In this document: positions 46,343 through 55,516 of the stretch, piece after piece
Layout: each line of letters opens with the position of its first letter
How positions within the stretch are numbered: the first letter of the stretch is position 1
Assembly (NCBI RefSeq): GCF_001648775.1
Contig: NZ_LVEJ01000007.1
Coordinates: 88,228-152,227 of the forward strand
Reading direction: 5' to 3'
Origin: Pseudomonas fluorescens
Lineage (GTDB): Bacteria; Pseudomonadota; Gammaproteobacteria; Pseudomonadales; Pseudomonadaceae
Length of the DNA: 64,000 nt
Program-made: the position numbers and the translations under genes
Notes under the pieces: model-generated
Database searches by the model: none
The model's input: the letters and a program-made list of their open reading frames with translations, nothing else
Told to the model about the DNA's origin: nothing

Positions 46343-46792
46343 TCAGTGCTCGGTGGGGTTGACCAGACTCATCTCGCGACTGTCGAATTTCAGCCACGCT
46401 TCGCTCTGATCATCGAGGCGCAATCGGTGCGCTCCGGGAGTGTTATAGCTGGCGAAGACTAAAAGTCCAGCGGCCTTCTTGCCCCCCAACGGGAAGGGTT
46501 GGCGGTCGATGAATTGCCCCGGCACCAGCTCCAGTCCCCACACGCTCATCAACTGACGATAGTCGCGTTGGTACTGTTCGCGCCCGGCAAACCACTGACT
46601 GGCACTGATGCCCGACAGTTGCTTGAGCAGATCGGGGTCGGCGACCGCAATGAAATCCACGGCGATCGGCGTGTCGTCATTGGCTTTGGGCGCGACATCG
46701 AGGGTCAGGCTGTCGAGATCCACCTTCGGCCCGAAGAAGGAACAACCGGCCAGCAGCACAAACACAATCGCTACAAAAAAACGTCCGCACAA
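46343..46792 (-). CDS. tssJ: Type VI secretion outer-membrane lipoprotein TssJ
   Basis: 149 residues. The lipobox VLLAGCS gives a lipidated Cys at about residue 17, and the segment TPIAVDFIAVADPDLLKQL is in the position of the TssJ loop region that contacts TssM. The start is TTG at 46792 behind AAAAGGAAAA. It is the first gene of the leftward operon, divergent from tssB with about 227 bp between starts. Confidence 0.82.
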   Translation of the reverse strand: MCGRFFVAIVFVLLAGCSFFGPKVDLDSLTLDVAPKANDDTPIAVDFIAVADPDLLKQLSGISASQWFAGREQYQRDYRQLMSVWGLELVPGQFIDRQPFPLGGKKAAGLLVFASYNTPGAHRLRLDDQSEAWLKFDSREMSLVNPTEH

Positions 46793-47019
46793 AATGAATT
46801 TTCCTTTTCCCGAACCTGTCCAAAAATGTTTTTGCTTGCATTTTTATAGACCTGTTCTAGCGTCTTGGGTAGTTCGGCAGCTACCGCCGAATGAGGAAGG
46901 TTTGTCAAAGGAACGACAGGTCATCTGCTCCCCTTTCTAACCTACGGTCCAGTAAGGGAAAGCGATGAACGGGCCTCCCCGATGCATTGCGCCCGCCCAT
47001 CGCATCGGAGTCCGCCGTC
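46793..47019. promoter_or_regulatory. Divergent T6SS promoter region
   Basis: A 227-bp spacer between tssJ and tssB with an AT-rich core at about 46795-46860. On the + strand, TTGCTT with TTCTAG 17 bp on is a weak sigma-70 possibility. I see no convincing sigma-54 site and no sfa-type activator gene at the locus end. Confidence 0.4.
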
Positions 47020-47562
47020 ATGGCAGAAAGTACTCAGCACAAGCTCGACCGGGTGCGTCCGCCCCGTGTACAAATCACCTACGACGTCGAAATCGGCAAC
47101 GCCATCGAGAAAAAAGAATTGCCACTGGTGGTCGGGATCCTCGCCGACCTCTCAGGCAAGCCGCTCGAACCATTGGCAAAACTGACTGAGCGGCGTTTCA
47201 CCGAAATCGACCGTGACAACTTCAACGAGGTGCTCGCCTCGATCGGCCCGCGCGCCACGCTGCAGGTCAACAACACCCTGAGCGGCGACGACAGCAAGCT
47301 CAACATCGAACTCAATTTCAAACACATCGACGACTTCGACCCGGTCAAGGTGGTGGAGCAAGTCACGCCGCTGCGGCGCCTGTTCGAGGCCCGCCAGCGC
47401 CTGCGCGATCTGCTGACCAAACTCGACGGCAACGATGACCTGGACAAGCTGCTGCGCGACGTCATCGCCAACACCGAAGGCTTGCAGGAAATCAAATCGG
47501 CCCGCCCGGACACCGCTACCCCGGCAGCTGATGCCGAGGCGCCGGCCGAACCGCAAGCCTGA
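47020..47562 (+). CDS. tssB: Type VI secretion sheath small subunit TssB (VipA)
   Basis: 180 residues. The start MAESTQHKLDRVRPPRVQITYDVEIGNAIEKKELPLVVGILADLSG is the conserved TssB beginning. It pairs with TssC to form the contractile sheath. It is the first gene of the rightward T6SS operon. The start at 47020 begins the conserved protein. Confidence 0.96.
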   Translation: MAESTQHKLDRVRPPRVQITYDVEIGNAIEKKELPLVVGILADLSGKPLEPLAKLTERRFTEIDRDNFNEVLASIGPRATLQVNNTLSGDDSKLNIELNFKHIDDFDPVKVVEQVTPLRRLFEARQRLRDLLTKLDGNDDLDKLLRDVIANTEGLQEIKSARPDTATPAADAEAPAEPQA

Positions 47563-47592
47563 TCGTCCACCTAATCGAGGGGAGAATTCGCC

Positions 47593-49074
47593 ATGCCCGC
47601 TTCAGCTCAGAAACAAGCCAGCGACAGTACGACCGAGACACTTTCCCTGCTCGACCAGATCATTCTCGACGGCCGCATGGCCCACGATGACAGTCAGCAG
47701 GATTACGCCCGCGACATGCTCGCGGAATTCGCCACCCAGGTGCTCGACGAAGGCATGGCCATCGACAAGGACACGGTGGCGATGATCAACGACCGCATCA
47801 GCCAGATCGACGAGCTGATCAGCGCCCAACTCAACGAGGTGCTGCACCACCCCGACCTGCAAAAACTCGAAGCCTCGTGGCGCGGTCTGCACATGCTGGT
47901 GCAGAACACCGAAACCAGCACGCGGCTGAAACTGCGCCTGCTCAACGTCACGCAGAAAGAGCTGCAGAACGATCTGGAAAAAGCCGTCGAATTCGACCAG
48001 AGCGCGCTGTTCAAGAAGATCTATGAAGAGGAGTACGGCACCTTCGGTGGCCACCCTTTCAGCTTGCTGGTCGGTGACTACACCTTCGGCCGGCATCCGC
48101 AGGACATCGGCCTGCTGGAGAAACTGTCGAACGTCGCTGCCGCTGCGCACGCTCCGTTCATTGCCGCTGCCAGCCCGCGCCTGTTCGACATGAACAGCTT
48201 CACCGAACTGGCGGTGCCGCGTGACCTGTCGAAGGTGTTCGAAAGTCAGGAGCTGATCAAGTGGCGCTCGTTCCGCGAGAGCGAAGATTCGCGCTACGTC
48301 TCGCTGGTGCTGCCGCACTTTCTGCTGCGTCTGCCGTATGGCCCGGACACTGCGCCGGTGGAAGGCATCAATTACGTCGAAGACGTCAACGGCACCGACC
48401 ACAGCAAATACCTCTGGGGCAATGCCGCATGGGCACTGTCGCAACGCATCACCGAAGCCTTCGCCAAGTACGGCTGGTGCGCGGCGATTCGTGGCGCTGA
48501 AGGCGGTGGCGCGGTCGAGGGTTTGCCGGCGCACACCTTCCGCACCAGTTCCGGCGACCTGTCGCTGAAATGCCCGACCGAAGTGGCGATCACCGACCGC
48601 CGCGAGAAGGAACTCAACGACCTCGGCTTCATCGCCCTGTGCCACAAGAAAAACAGCGACGTCGCGGTGTTCTTCGGCGGCCAGACCACCAACAAATCCA
48701 AGGTCTACAACACCAACGAGGCCAACGCCAACGCGCGCATCTCGGCGATGTTGCCGTACGTGCTCGCAGCCTCGCGTTTCGCTCATTACCTGAAGGTGAT
48801 CATGCGCGACAAGGTCGGCAGCTTCATGACCCGCGACAACGTGCAGACCTACCTCAACAACTGGATCGCCGACTACGTGCTGATCAACGACAACGCGCCG
48901 CAGGAAATCAAGGCGCAATACCCGTTGCGTGAAGCGCGAGTGGACGTTACCGAAGTCGCCGGCAAGCCCGGCGCCTACCGGGCGACGGTGTTTCTGCGGC
49001 CGCACTTCCAGCTTGAGGAACTGACTGCATCGATCCGCCTGGTGGCGACATTGCCGCCGCCGGTGGCCGCCTGA
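47593..49074 (+). CDS. tssC: Type VI secretion sheath large subunit TssC (VipB)
   Basis: 493 residues, normal length. Conserved blocks include LEASWRGLHMLVQNTETSTRLKLRLLNV, FGGHPFSLLVGDYTFGRHPQDI and GWCAAIRGAEGGGAVEGLP. It lies 30 bp after tssB with its own GAGGGGAG site. Confidence 0.97.
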   Translation: MPASAQKQASDSTTETLSLLDQIILDGRMAHDDSQQDYARDMLAEFATQVLDEGMAIDKDTVAMINDRISQIDELISAQLNEVLHHPDLQKLEASWRGLHMLVQNTETSTRLKLRLLNVTQKELQNDLEKAVEFDQSALFKKIYEEEYGTFGGHPFSLLVGDYTFGRHPQDIGLLEKLSNVAAAAHAPFIAAASPRLFDMNSFTELAVPRDLSKVFESQELIKWRSFRESEDSRYVSLVLPHFLLRLPYGPDTAPVEGINYVEDVNGTDHSKYLWGNAAWALSQRITEAFAKYGWCAAIRGAEGGGAVEGLPAHTFRTSSGDLSLKCPTEVAITDRREKELNDLGFIALCHKKNSDVAVFFGGQTTNKSKVYNTNEANANARISAMLPYVLAASRFAHYLKVIMRDKVGSFMTRDNVQTYLNNWIADYVLINDNAPQEIKAQYPLREARVDVTEVAGKPGAYRATVFLRPHFQLEELTASIRLVATLPPPVAA

Positions 49075-49107
49075 CGAAAGCAATTTTCTGAACCAGTGAA
49101 AAAACCT

Positions 49108-49135
49108 GTGGCGAGGGAGCTTGCTCCCTCGCCAC
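49108..49135. repeat. Perfect hairpin between tssC and hcp
   Basis: GTGGCGAGGGA / TCCCTCGCCAC, 11-bp arms around GCTTGC, of the same class as 18209-18256. It lies 34 bp after the tssC stop and 55 bp before hcp. It has no T-run, so it is probably an RNA-stabilising or partially attenuating hairpin rather than a strong terminator. Confidence 0.8.
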
Positions 49136-49190
49136 CGGTTCAATGCTCAGCCCATTTGCCTAATGTGATTTTCTTCAGGAGTTTCAAGCG

Positions 49191-49688
49191 ATGGATGCAA
49201 TCATTCTCGACCTCGGCGGCGACATCAAAGGCGACAGTCTGCTCGAAGGTTTTGCGGACAAGATCGAAGTCATGTCCTACAGCCACAACGTCGCCATGCA
49301 AGTCACCAACGACGTCAGCAACTCGGAGCGCACCTCCGGTAAACCGCATATCGGCGAGTTCACCCTGACCAAGTTCGTCGACAGCTCGACACCGTCACTC
49401 AACGAGTACTGCTGTGCCGGTAAACCGATCCCTGAAGCCACGATCACCATCGGTCGCAACGCCGCCGAAGGCAGTGGACAGCTGATGCCCTTCATCGTCT
49501 ACACCCTGACCAACGTGGTGATTTCCAACGTCAGCGTCAGTGGCGGCACCGGCGGCAAACCGGTGGAAACCCTGTCGCTGAACTTCACCAAGATCAAATG
49601 GGAGCTCACCGCACAAAAAGACGACGGCACCAAGGAAGGCACGGCCGCATCGACCTGGGACATGGCCGCCAACAAGCTTGTCAGCTAA
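49191..49688 (+). CDS. hcp: Type VI secretion tube protein Hcp
   Basis: 165 residues. It begins MDAIILDLGGDIKGDS and contains SGKPHIGEFTLTKFVDSSTPSL and TLSLNFTKIKWEL, all typical of Hcp. Hexameric rings form the inner tube and can carry small effectors. A separate ribosome site (TTCAGGAG upstream) lies beyond the tssC-hcp hairpin. Confidence 0.97.
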   Translation: MDAIILDLGGDIKGDSLLEGFADKIEVMSYSHNVAMQVTNDVSNSERTSGKPHIGEFTLTKFVDSSTPSLNEYCCAGKPIPEATITIGRNAAEGSGQLMPFIVYTLTNVVISNVSVSGGTGGKPVETLSLNFTKIKWELTAQKDDGTKEGTAASTWDMAANKLVS

Positions 49689-49703
49689 GCCGGCGTCGCG
49701 GCC

Positions 49704-50147
49704 ATGGCAGGCACCGGCATGCTTCCCCCGCTGTTCGAACGCCTCGCATCAAGCGAGGCCGACGGCGCACGGGCGTTCGATCGGCAGGACTTGCTCGACT
49801 CGGTGCATGCCGAGCTCGGGCGCCTGTTCAACACCCGGCGTGGCCCGCGCACACTGACCCAGCCACCCAGCGTGATCGACTACGGCATCGCTGACTGGAG
49901 CGCTTTGCAACAACAGCGCAGCGATGACCGTCGTCGCCTGGCGCGGGATATTCGCGAAGCCATCACCTATTTCGAACCGCGTCTGAAACTCGGCGAAGTT
50001 CAGGTCAATCCCCTGCCCGATCATCCCCAGCGCATGAGCATTCGTCTGCTCGGCGAGTTGCGCAGTGGCCAGCAACACTGGCCAGTGGCGTTTGTCATCG
50101 AGCCCGGCGGCCAAGGGCTGGAGGTGCGCCATGAGCGACTCGATTGA
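49704..50147 (+). CDS. tssE: Type VI secretion baseplate protein TssE
   Basis: 147 residues of the gp25/lysozyme-like family: LLDSVHAELGRLFNTRRGPR, SVIDYGIADWSAL and AITYFEPRLK are the conserved blocks. It is a wedge component of the baseplate. It begins 15 bp after hcp and overlaps tssF. Confidence 0.95.
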   Translation: MAGTGMLPPLFERLASSEADGARAFDRQDLLDSVHAELGRLFNTRRGPRTLTQPPSVIDYGIADWSALQQQRSDDRRRLARDIREAITYFEPRLKLGEVQVNPLPDHPQRMSIRLLGELRSGQQHWPVAFVIEPGGQGLEVRHERLD

Positions 50148-51924
50148 CGCGCAACTGCTCGACTATTACCAACGCGAATTGACCTGGCTGCGGCATGCCG
50201 GCAGCCAGTTTGCCGAGCGTTATCCGAAAGTGGCGCGGCGTCTGGAATTGTCCCCCGGAGAATGCCCCGACCCGCATGTCGAGCGTTTGCTGGAAGGTTT
50301 TGCACTGCTGGCGGCGCGCCTGCAACGACGCCTGGACGACGACTACGCCGAGTTCAGCGATGCACTGCTCGAACAGCTTTACCCGCTGGCCATGCGGCCG
50401 TTGCCCTCCTGCGCCATCGTCCAGTTCGAACCGGACCCGAGCAAAGGCAACCTCGACGCGGGCTACCCGCTGCCCCGCGATACGCCGTTGTTTGTCACCA
50501 CCGACAAGGGCCAGAGCATTCATTTTCGCACCACGGCCGCCGTGCAGTTGTGGCCGATTGAAGTGACCGAGGCGTTGTTGCTCGGCAGTGATGAAGCACA
50601 AGCACTGACCGGTGTCGCGCAGTCTCGCTCGGCCCTGCGCTTGAGCCTGCGTTGCCTCGGTGAAAGCCAATGGGCAAACCTGGGCATCGAGCAGTTGCGC
50701 ATTCACCTGGCCGCCTCGCCGGTAATCAATGCCTGCCTCTACGACTTGCTTGGCGCCCATGCAGTGCAGGTGCTGGCCGGTTCCCCCGGCAGTGTGCCGA
50801 CGGCGCTCAAAGGTCTGCCACAGATTGTCGGTTTCAGTGATGATGAAGCGCTGCTGCCCGACGAAGACGGCGTGCACCCGGGCATGCGCCTGCTGGCCGA
50901 ATACTTTGCCTTCCCGGACAAGTTTCACTTCTTCGATCTGCCCTTGCGCGGCGTGAGCAGTGACAGCCAGACGCTGTACCTGTACATCGTTTTCGACCGC
51001 GCTCCGGGCAATCGCCTGCACTTGCAGGCCAGCGACATCACCCTCGGTTGCGCGCCAGTCATCAATCTGTTCCCACGGACCTCCGAGCCGCTACGCCCGG
51101 ACGGCACCCGCAGCGAGTATCGCTTGATCGCCGACAGCCACCGCGAGAACAGCGTCGAAATTCACAGCATTCGCGGCATGCGCGCCAGTTCCAGCGCCGG
51201 CGTGCAGCGCTTGCCGGCCTATTACGGCAGTCAGCACAGCGGCGGCGATCAGCAGCGCTACTGGCACGCGCGGCGGGTCAGGGGGATGACGCCGAACCGG
51301 CTCGGCAGCGACTTGCTGGTGAGCGTGGTCGACACCCGTTTCGAGCCGCAGACCGATCTGCCCGATTACAGCCTGACCGCCGAACTGCTGTGCACCAATC
51401 GTCATCTGGCGCAGAGCTTGCCGGCGGGCACACCATTGGGTTTCGAACGCCCCGGCCCGGTCGCCTGGGCACGCCTGCGCAACCCGCCAAGCGCGCAGAG
51501 TCTGCCGCGTCTGGACGGCGCTTCGCGCTGGCGGCTGGTGTCGCAACTGACCCTCAATCACCTGTCGCTGGTCGAGGGACCACAGGCGCTTGATGCGTTG
51601 AAAGAGATTTTGCAGCTGCACAATCTGCGCGATGAGGCCAGTGCTCTGCGGCAGATCGACGGCCTGCTGAGCCTCAGTTGCGAACGCGTCATCGGCCATG
51701 TCGGCGCCGATGCCTGGCGCGGTTGGCGCAATGGGCTTGAGGTGCAGTTGCAGCTTGATCCGCAGCATTTTGTCGGCAGCAGCGCGGTGCTGTTTTCCGC
51801 CGTGCTGGCGCAGTTCTTCTCCTTGTACGCCACGGCTAATCGCTTTGTGCGCACGGTCTTGATGCAGTCCGACAAGGAGGTCAAGGCATGGCAACCCCAA
51901 GCCGGCATGCCCCTGTCGCTCTGA
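50131..51924 (+). CDS. tssF: Type VI secretion baseplate protein TssF
   Basis: 597 residues. The start MSDSIDAQLLDYYQRELTWLRHAGSQFAERYPKVARRL is diagnostic. The GTGCGCCATG context and overlap with tssE (17 bp) support the start at 50131. It forms the baseplate wedge with TssG and TssE. Confidence 0.96.
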   Translation: MSDSIDAQLLDYYQRELTWLRHAGSQFAERYPKVARRLELSPGECPDPHVERLLEGFALLAARLQRRLDDDYAEFSDALLEQLYPLAMRPLPSCAIVQFEPDPSKGNLDAGYPLPRDTPLFVTTDKGQSIHFRTTAAVQLWPIEVTEALLLGSDEAQALTGVAQSRSALRLSLRCLGESQWANLGIEQLRIHLAASPVINACLYDLLGAHAVQVLAGSPGSVPTALKGLPQIVGFSDDEALLPDEDGVHPGMRLLAEYFAFPDKFHFFDLPLRGVSSDSQTLYLYIVFDRAPGNRLHLQASDITLGCAPVINLFPRTSEPLRPDGTRSEYRLIADSHRENSVEIHSIRGMRASSSAGVQRLPAYYGSQHSGGDQQRYWHARRVRGMTPNRLGSDLLVSVVDTRFEPQTDLPDYSLTAELLCTNRHLAQSLPAGTPLGFERPGPVAWARLRNPPSAQSLPRLDGASRWRLVSQLTLNHLSLVEGPQALDALKEILQLHNLRDEASALRQIDGLLSLSCERVIGHVGADAWRGWRNGLEVQLQLDPQHFVGSSAVLFSAVLAQFFSLYATANRFVRTVLMQSDKEVKAWQPQAGMPLSL

Positions 51925-52913
51925 CGCTGAGCCAACGCCTGCGCCGCGATCCGCAGGCGTTCGAGTTGTTGCAGGCGCTGTTGCTGCTGGAACGTGAACA
52001 GCCGCAAGCCGAATCCCTGGGCAGCGGCACCTCGCCGCAGGCCGAAGCGCTGAAGTTGCGTGGGCCGTTGACGCCGATGTTCGCCGCCAGCCAGATCGAG
52101 GCGCTGCACGAAGAACCGGGCGAGCCACTGACTATCGATACGCCGGTGTTCGGCCTCGGCGGGCCCGACGGCCCCCTGCCCTACGCCTATCAGGAATGGC
52201 TGCAGCAACGGGCACGGGCGAAAGATCACGCGCCGGCCGAGTTCCTCGACCTGTTCCAGCATCGCCTGCTCAGCCTGCTGTACAAGGTGATGCGCAAACA
52301 CCGCATCGCCCTGGGTTTCGTGACACCCGGTGCATCACCGGTGCAAGCGCAACTGCGGGCGTTAACCGGGCTGTTGCCCAAGGCACTGCAGGAACGCCAG
52401 GCCGTGCCGGATTGCGCGGTGCTGGCCAATACCGCGTTGTTTGCCGACGGTCGCCGTTCACTGGCCGGGTTCGCGGCGATCGTGCGCGGGCAGTTTGCCG
52501 TGCCGGTCGCGTTGAGTGCCTATGAAGGGGCCTGGCGCGATATTCCCCCGGCCAGTCGCAGCCTGATGAAACCCGGCGGGCGCAATTTGCAGCTCGGGCG
52601 CAGCGCCGTAGCGGGTAAGCGAGTCTGGGATGAACACGCCGGCATTCGTTTGACCCTCGGGCCATTGCCTTCGGCGCAGGCCGCCCGGTTTCTGCCCGAT
52701 GGCGAAAAACATCCGGCGCTGGCCAGCCTTGCCGCGTTGTATTTCGGCCCGGACCTGGACGTCAAACTGGTGCTGTTGGTGCGCGGTGCCGGACCGATGA
52801 AACTCGGCCGTCAGACGCCAGCGCTGCTTAGCTGGAACGGCGGTTTGCAACGTCAGGCCAGCCTTGCGGTGCAAACCATTGAAACCCGTCTTCGTCAGCT
52901 GGAGATCACCTGA
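51888..52913 (+). CDS. tssG: Type VI secretion baseplate protein TssG
   Basis: 341 residues. Conserved sequence includes FGLGGPDGPLPYAYQEWLQQRARAKDHAPAEFLDLFQHRLLSLLYK. It overlaps tssF by 37 bp, indicating translational coupling. Confidence 0.95.
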   Translation: MATPSRHAPVALTLSQRLRRDPQAFELLQALLLLEREQPQAESLGSGTSPQAEALKLRGPLTPMFAASQIEALHEEPGEPLTIDTPVFGLGGPDGPLPYAYQEWLQQRARAKDHAPAEFLDLFQHRLLSLLYKVMRKHRIALGFVTPGASPVQAQLRALTGLLPKALQERQAVPDCAVLANTALFADGRRSLAGFAAIVRGQFAVPVALSAYEGAWRDIPPASRSLMKPGGRNLQLGRSAVAGKRVWDEHAGIRLTLGPLPSAQAARFLPDGEKHPALASLAALYFGPDLDVKLVLLVRGAGPMKLGRQTPALLSWNGGLQRQASLAVQTIETRLRQLEIT

Positions 52914-52915
52914 AC

Positions 52916-55459
52916 ATGGAACTGGCCAGCCTGATCGGACGCCTCAACCCGGACAACCGTCGCGCCCTCGAACGCGCCGCACAACGCTGCTTGCAACGCG
53001 GGCATCACTTTGTCGAGATCGAGCACTTGCTGCTGGAACTGCTGGATATCGAGGGCGGCGACTTTGCCTTTCTGCTGCCGCGCTTCGGACTGGAACGTGA
53101 TGCGCTGACCGCCGAGATTAACAAGGCGCTGGACCTGTTCAAGGCTGGCAGTACGCGCACACCGGCACTGTCTTCGCACACGTTGGGACTGCTCGAAGAT
53201 GCGGTGGTGCAGGCCAGTGTGCTCGGGCTCGATAGCATTCGTTCCGGGCTGTTGTTGTTGGCGTTGATTGATCGCGATGAGCGTCGCAGTTTGTTGCTCA
53301 ATAGTGCCTCGTCGTTGCTGCGGATTCCCAAGGAAGCGCTGCGGGCGAATTTGCTGGAGTGGACTGAGAACTCCCGTGAGCACGTTGGGCCGCGTTCCGC
53401 AGCGTCCTCCGTAAATCCCGCGCCACACCAGAATTCGGTGCTGGATCAATACACCCAGGACCTGACCGCCGACGCCCACGCCGGGCGCATCGACCCCATC
53501 GTCGGTCGCGATGGCGAGATTCGCCAATGCATCGACATTCTCTTGCGGCGGCGGCAGAACAACCCGATTCTGGTCGGCGCACCCGGCGTGGGTAAAACGG
53601 CGGTGGTCGAAGGTCTGGCCCTGCGCATCGCCGCCGGGGACGTGCCGCCGTCATTGCAGGAGGTCAGTCTGCGCGTGCTCGATCTTGGCTTGTTGCAAGC
53701 CGGCGCCGGGGTCAAAGGCGAATTCGAACAACGCCTCAAAGGCGTGATCGACGCAGTACGCAGCGCCGACAAACCGATCATCCTGTTCATCGACGAAGCC
53801 CACACGCTGATCGGCGCCGGCGGTGCCGAGGGCGGCAGCGATGCGGCCAACCTGCTCAAACCGGCGCTGGCCCGGGGCGAACTGCGCACCCTCGCCGCCA
53901 CCACGTGGATGGAATATAAAAAATACTTCGAGAAAGACCCGGCCCTCGCCCGCCGCTTTCAACTGGTGCAGGTGGAGGAGCCAGACGAAATCACCGCCGT
54001 GGAAATGCTCCGTGGCGTCGCCGCGAAACTTGAACAACACCACGGCGTGCAAGTGCTCGACGCGGCGATCCACGAGGCGGTGAAACTCTCGCATCGTTAT
54101 ATCTCCGGTCGCCAGTTACCAGACAAAGCCATCAGCGTGCTCGACACTGCCTGCGCCCGCGTCGCCCTCGGCCAACACGACGTGCCGCCACCGCTGGAGA
54201 GCCTGCGCCACCGGCAAAACAGCCTCAAGGATGAGGTCGAACGTCTGCGCCGCGAACAGGCCACCGGCCTCGATCACCGTGAGCGCATCACCCTGCTGGA
54301 AGATGAATCGAAAACCAATGTACAAGCCATCCGCGAACTGCAAACCCGCTGGGGTGAAGAACGCGTGGCCGTGCGCGAACTGCTCGAAACCCGCCGCGAA
54401 TTACTCGATTTAAGCGAACGCGCCGACGGCGACAAACCCGATGAAGCCACCGACAGTCGCATCGATCATCTGGCTGGCGAACTGCTGCGCCTGGAGGCCG
54501 GACTGGACGCGATTCGCCAGGACGATCCCTTGGTGCCCGAACAGGTCGACGCGAAAACCGTGGCCGCCGTCATCGCCGGCTGGACCGGCATCCCGGTCGG
54601 CAAAATGCTCGCTGACGAAGCCCACGCCGTGCGCACCCTCGGCACGCGCATGGGCCAACGGGTGATGGGCCAGAGCACCGCGCTCAACACCATCGCCCAA
54701 CGCTTGCAGGCCTACCGCGCCGGCCTTACCGATCCGCAAAAACCGGTCGGCGTGTTCCTGCTGGTCGGCCCTACGGGGGTTGGCAAAACCGAAACCGCGT
54801 ATGCGCTGGCCGATGCGTTGTATGGCGGCGAACGCAACCTGATCAGCATCAACCTCTCCGAATATCAGGAAGCCCACACCGTCAGCCAACTCAAAGGCGC
54901 GCCACCCGGCTATGTCGGTTACGGCAGCGGCGGCGTGCTGACCGAAGCGGTGCGGCGCAAACCTTATTCGGTGGTGTTGCTGGATGAGATCGAGAAGGCG
55001 CATCCCGATGTGCTGGAGGCGTTTTACAACGTCTTCGACAAAGGCTTGATGGAGGACGGCACCGGGTTGGTGGTGGACTTCAAGAACACCGTGATGTTGG
55101 CCACCAGCAATGTCGGCGCTGAACTGTTGCTCGATACGCCCGTTGCGCAACTCGGCTCGGATGCCTTCAACGAAGCCCTGCACAAAGTCCTCCTGCAAGC
55201 CTTCCGCCCGGCGTTTCTGGCACGCATGACCGTGGTCGCGTATCGGCCGCTGGATGAGGCGACGCTGGAAGGGATTGTGTTGGCCAAGCTTGAGAAGTTG
55301 CGCGGCCGCTACAAGGCGGCAACCGGCAAGCAGTTCGAGTTCGACTCGGGAATTGTCAAAGCGGTGCTCGCCAAGTGCAGCGCGGCGGGAGCGCGGGATG
55401 TCGAGAATGTGTTGATGACCCAGGTGACAGGGAAATTGGCGGAGTGGGTGTTGGAGTAG
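52916..55459 (+). CDS. clpV: Type VI secretion disassembly ATPase ClpV (TssH)
   Basis: 847 residues, AAA+ HSP100. An N-terminal ClpN domain (1-145) binds contracted sheath. Two ATPase modules follow, with Walker A GAPGVGKT and GPTGVGKT and Walker B FIDEAH and LLDEIE; a coiled-coil middle domain lies between them. It recycles the TssBC sheath. It starts 2 bp after the tssG stop. Confidence 0.96.
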   Translation: MELASLIGRLNPDNRRALERAAQRCLQRGHHFVEIEHLLLELLDIEGGDFAFLLPRFGLERDALTAEINKALDLFKAGSTRTPALSSHTLGLLEDAVVQASVLGLDSIRSGLLLLALIDRDERRSLLLNSASSLLRIPKEALRANLLEWTENSREHVGPRSAASSVNPAPHQNSVLDQYTQDLTADAHAGRIDPIVGRDGEIRQCIDILLRRRQNNPILVGAPGVGKTAVVEGLALRIAAGDVPPSLQEVSLRVLDLGLLQAGAGVKGEFEQRLKGVIDAVRSADKPIILFIDEAHTLIGAGGAEGGSDAANLLKPALARGELRTLAATTWMEYKKYFEKDPALARRFQLVQVEEPDEITAVEMLRGVAAKLEQHHGVQVLDAAIHEAVKLSHRYISGRQLPDKAISVLDTACARVALGQHDVPPPLESLRHRQNSLKDEVERLRREQATGLDHRERITLLEDESKTNVQAIRELQTRWGEERVAVRELLETRRELLDLSERADGDKPDEATDSRIDHLAGELLRLEAGLDAIRQDDPLVPEQVDAKTVAAVIAGWTGIPVGKMLADEAHAVRTLGTRMGQRVMGQSTALNTIAQRLQAYRAGLTDPQKPVGVFLLVGPTGVGKTETAYALADALYGGERNLISINLSEYQEAHTVSQLKGAPPGYVGYGSGGVLTEAVRRKPYSVVLLDEIEKAHPDVLEAFYNVFDKGLMEDGTGLVVDFKNTVMLATSNVGAELLLDTPVAQLGSDAFNEALHKVLLQAFRPAFLARMTVVAYRPLDEATLEGIVLAKLEKLRGRYKAATGKQFEFDSGIVKAVLAKCSAAGARDVENVLMTQVTGKLAEWVLE

Positions 55460-55516
55460 AGCGGCCATTCAACTTCAGACCATGTCTTCAAGATTCACAC
55501 TGCAGGGAGCGCACGA

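Noticed and set aside
46793..47019. Sigma-54 promoter for the T6SS operons
   Set aside because: I looked for GG-N10-GC with the usual TGGCAC...TTGC pattern in the divergent spacer and found no good match.
47602..49143. A 513-codon open frame opposite tssC, and similar long frames opposite the TonB receptor, topB and tssM
   Set aside because: All are mirror frames of well-identified genes and have low-complexity Arg/Gln/His-rich translations.
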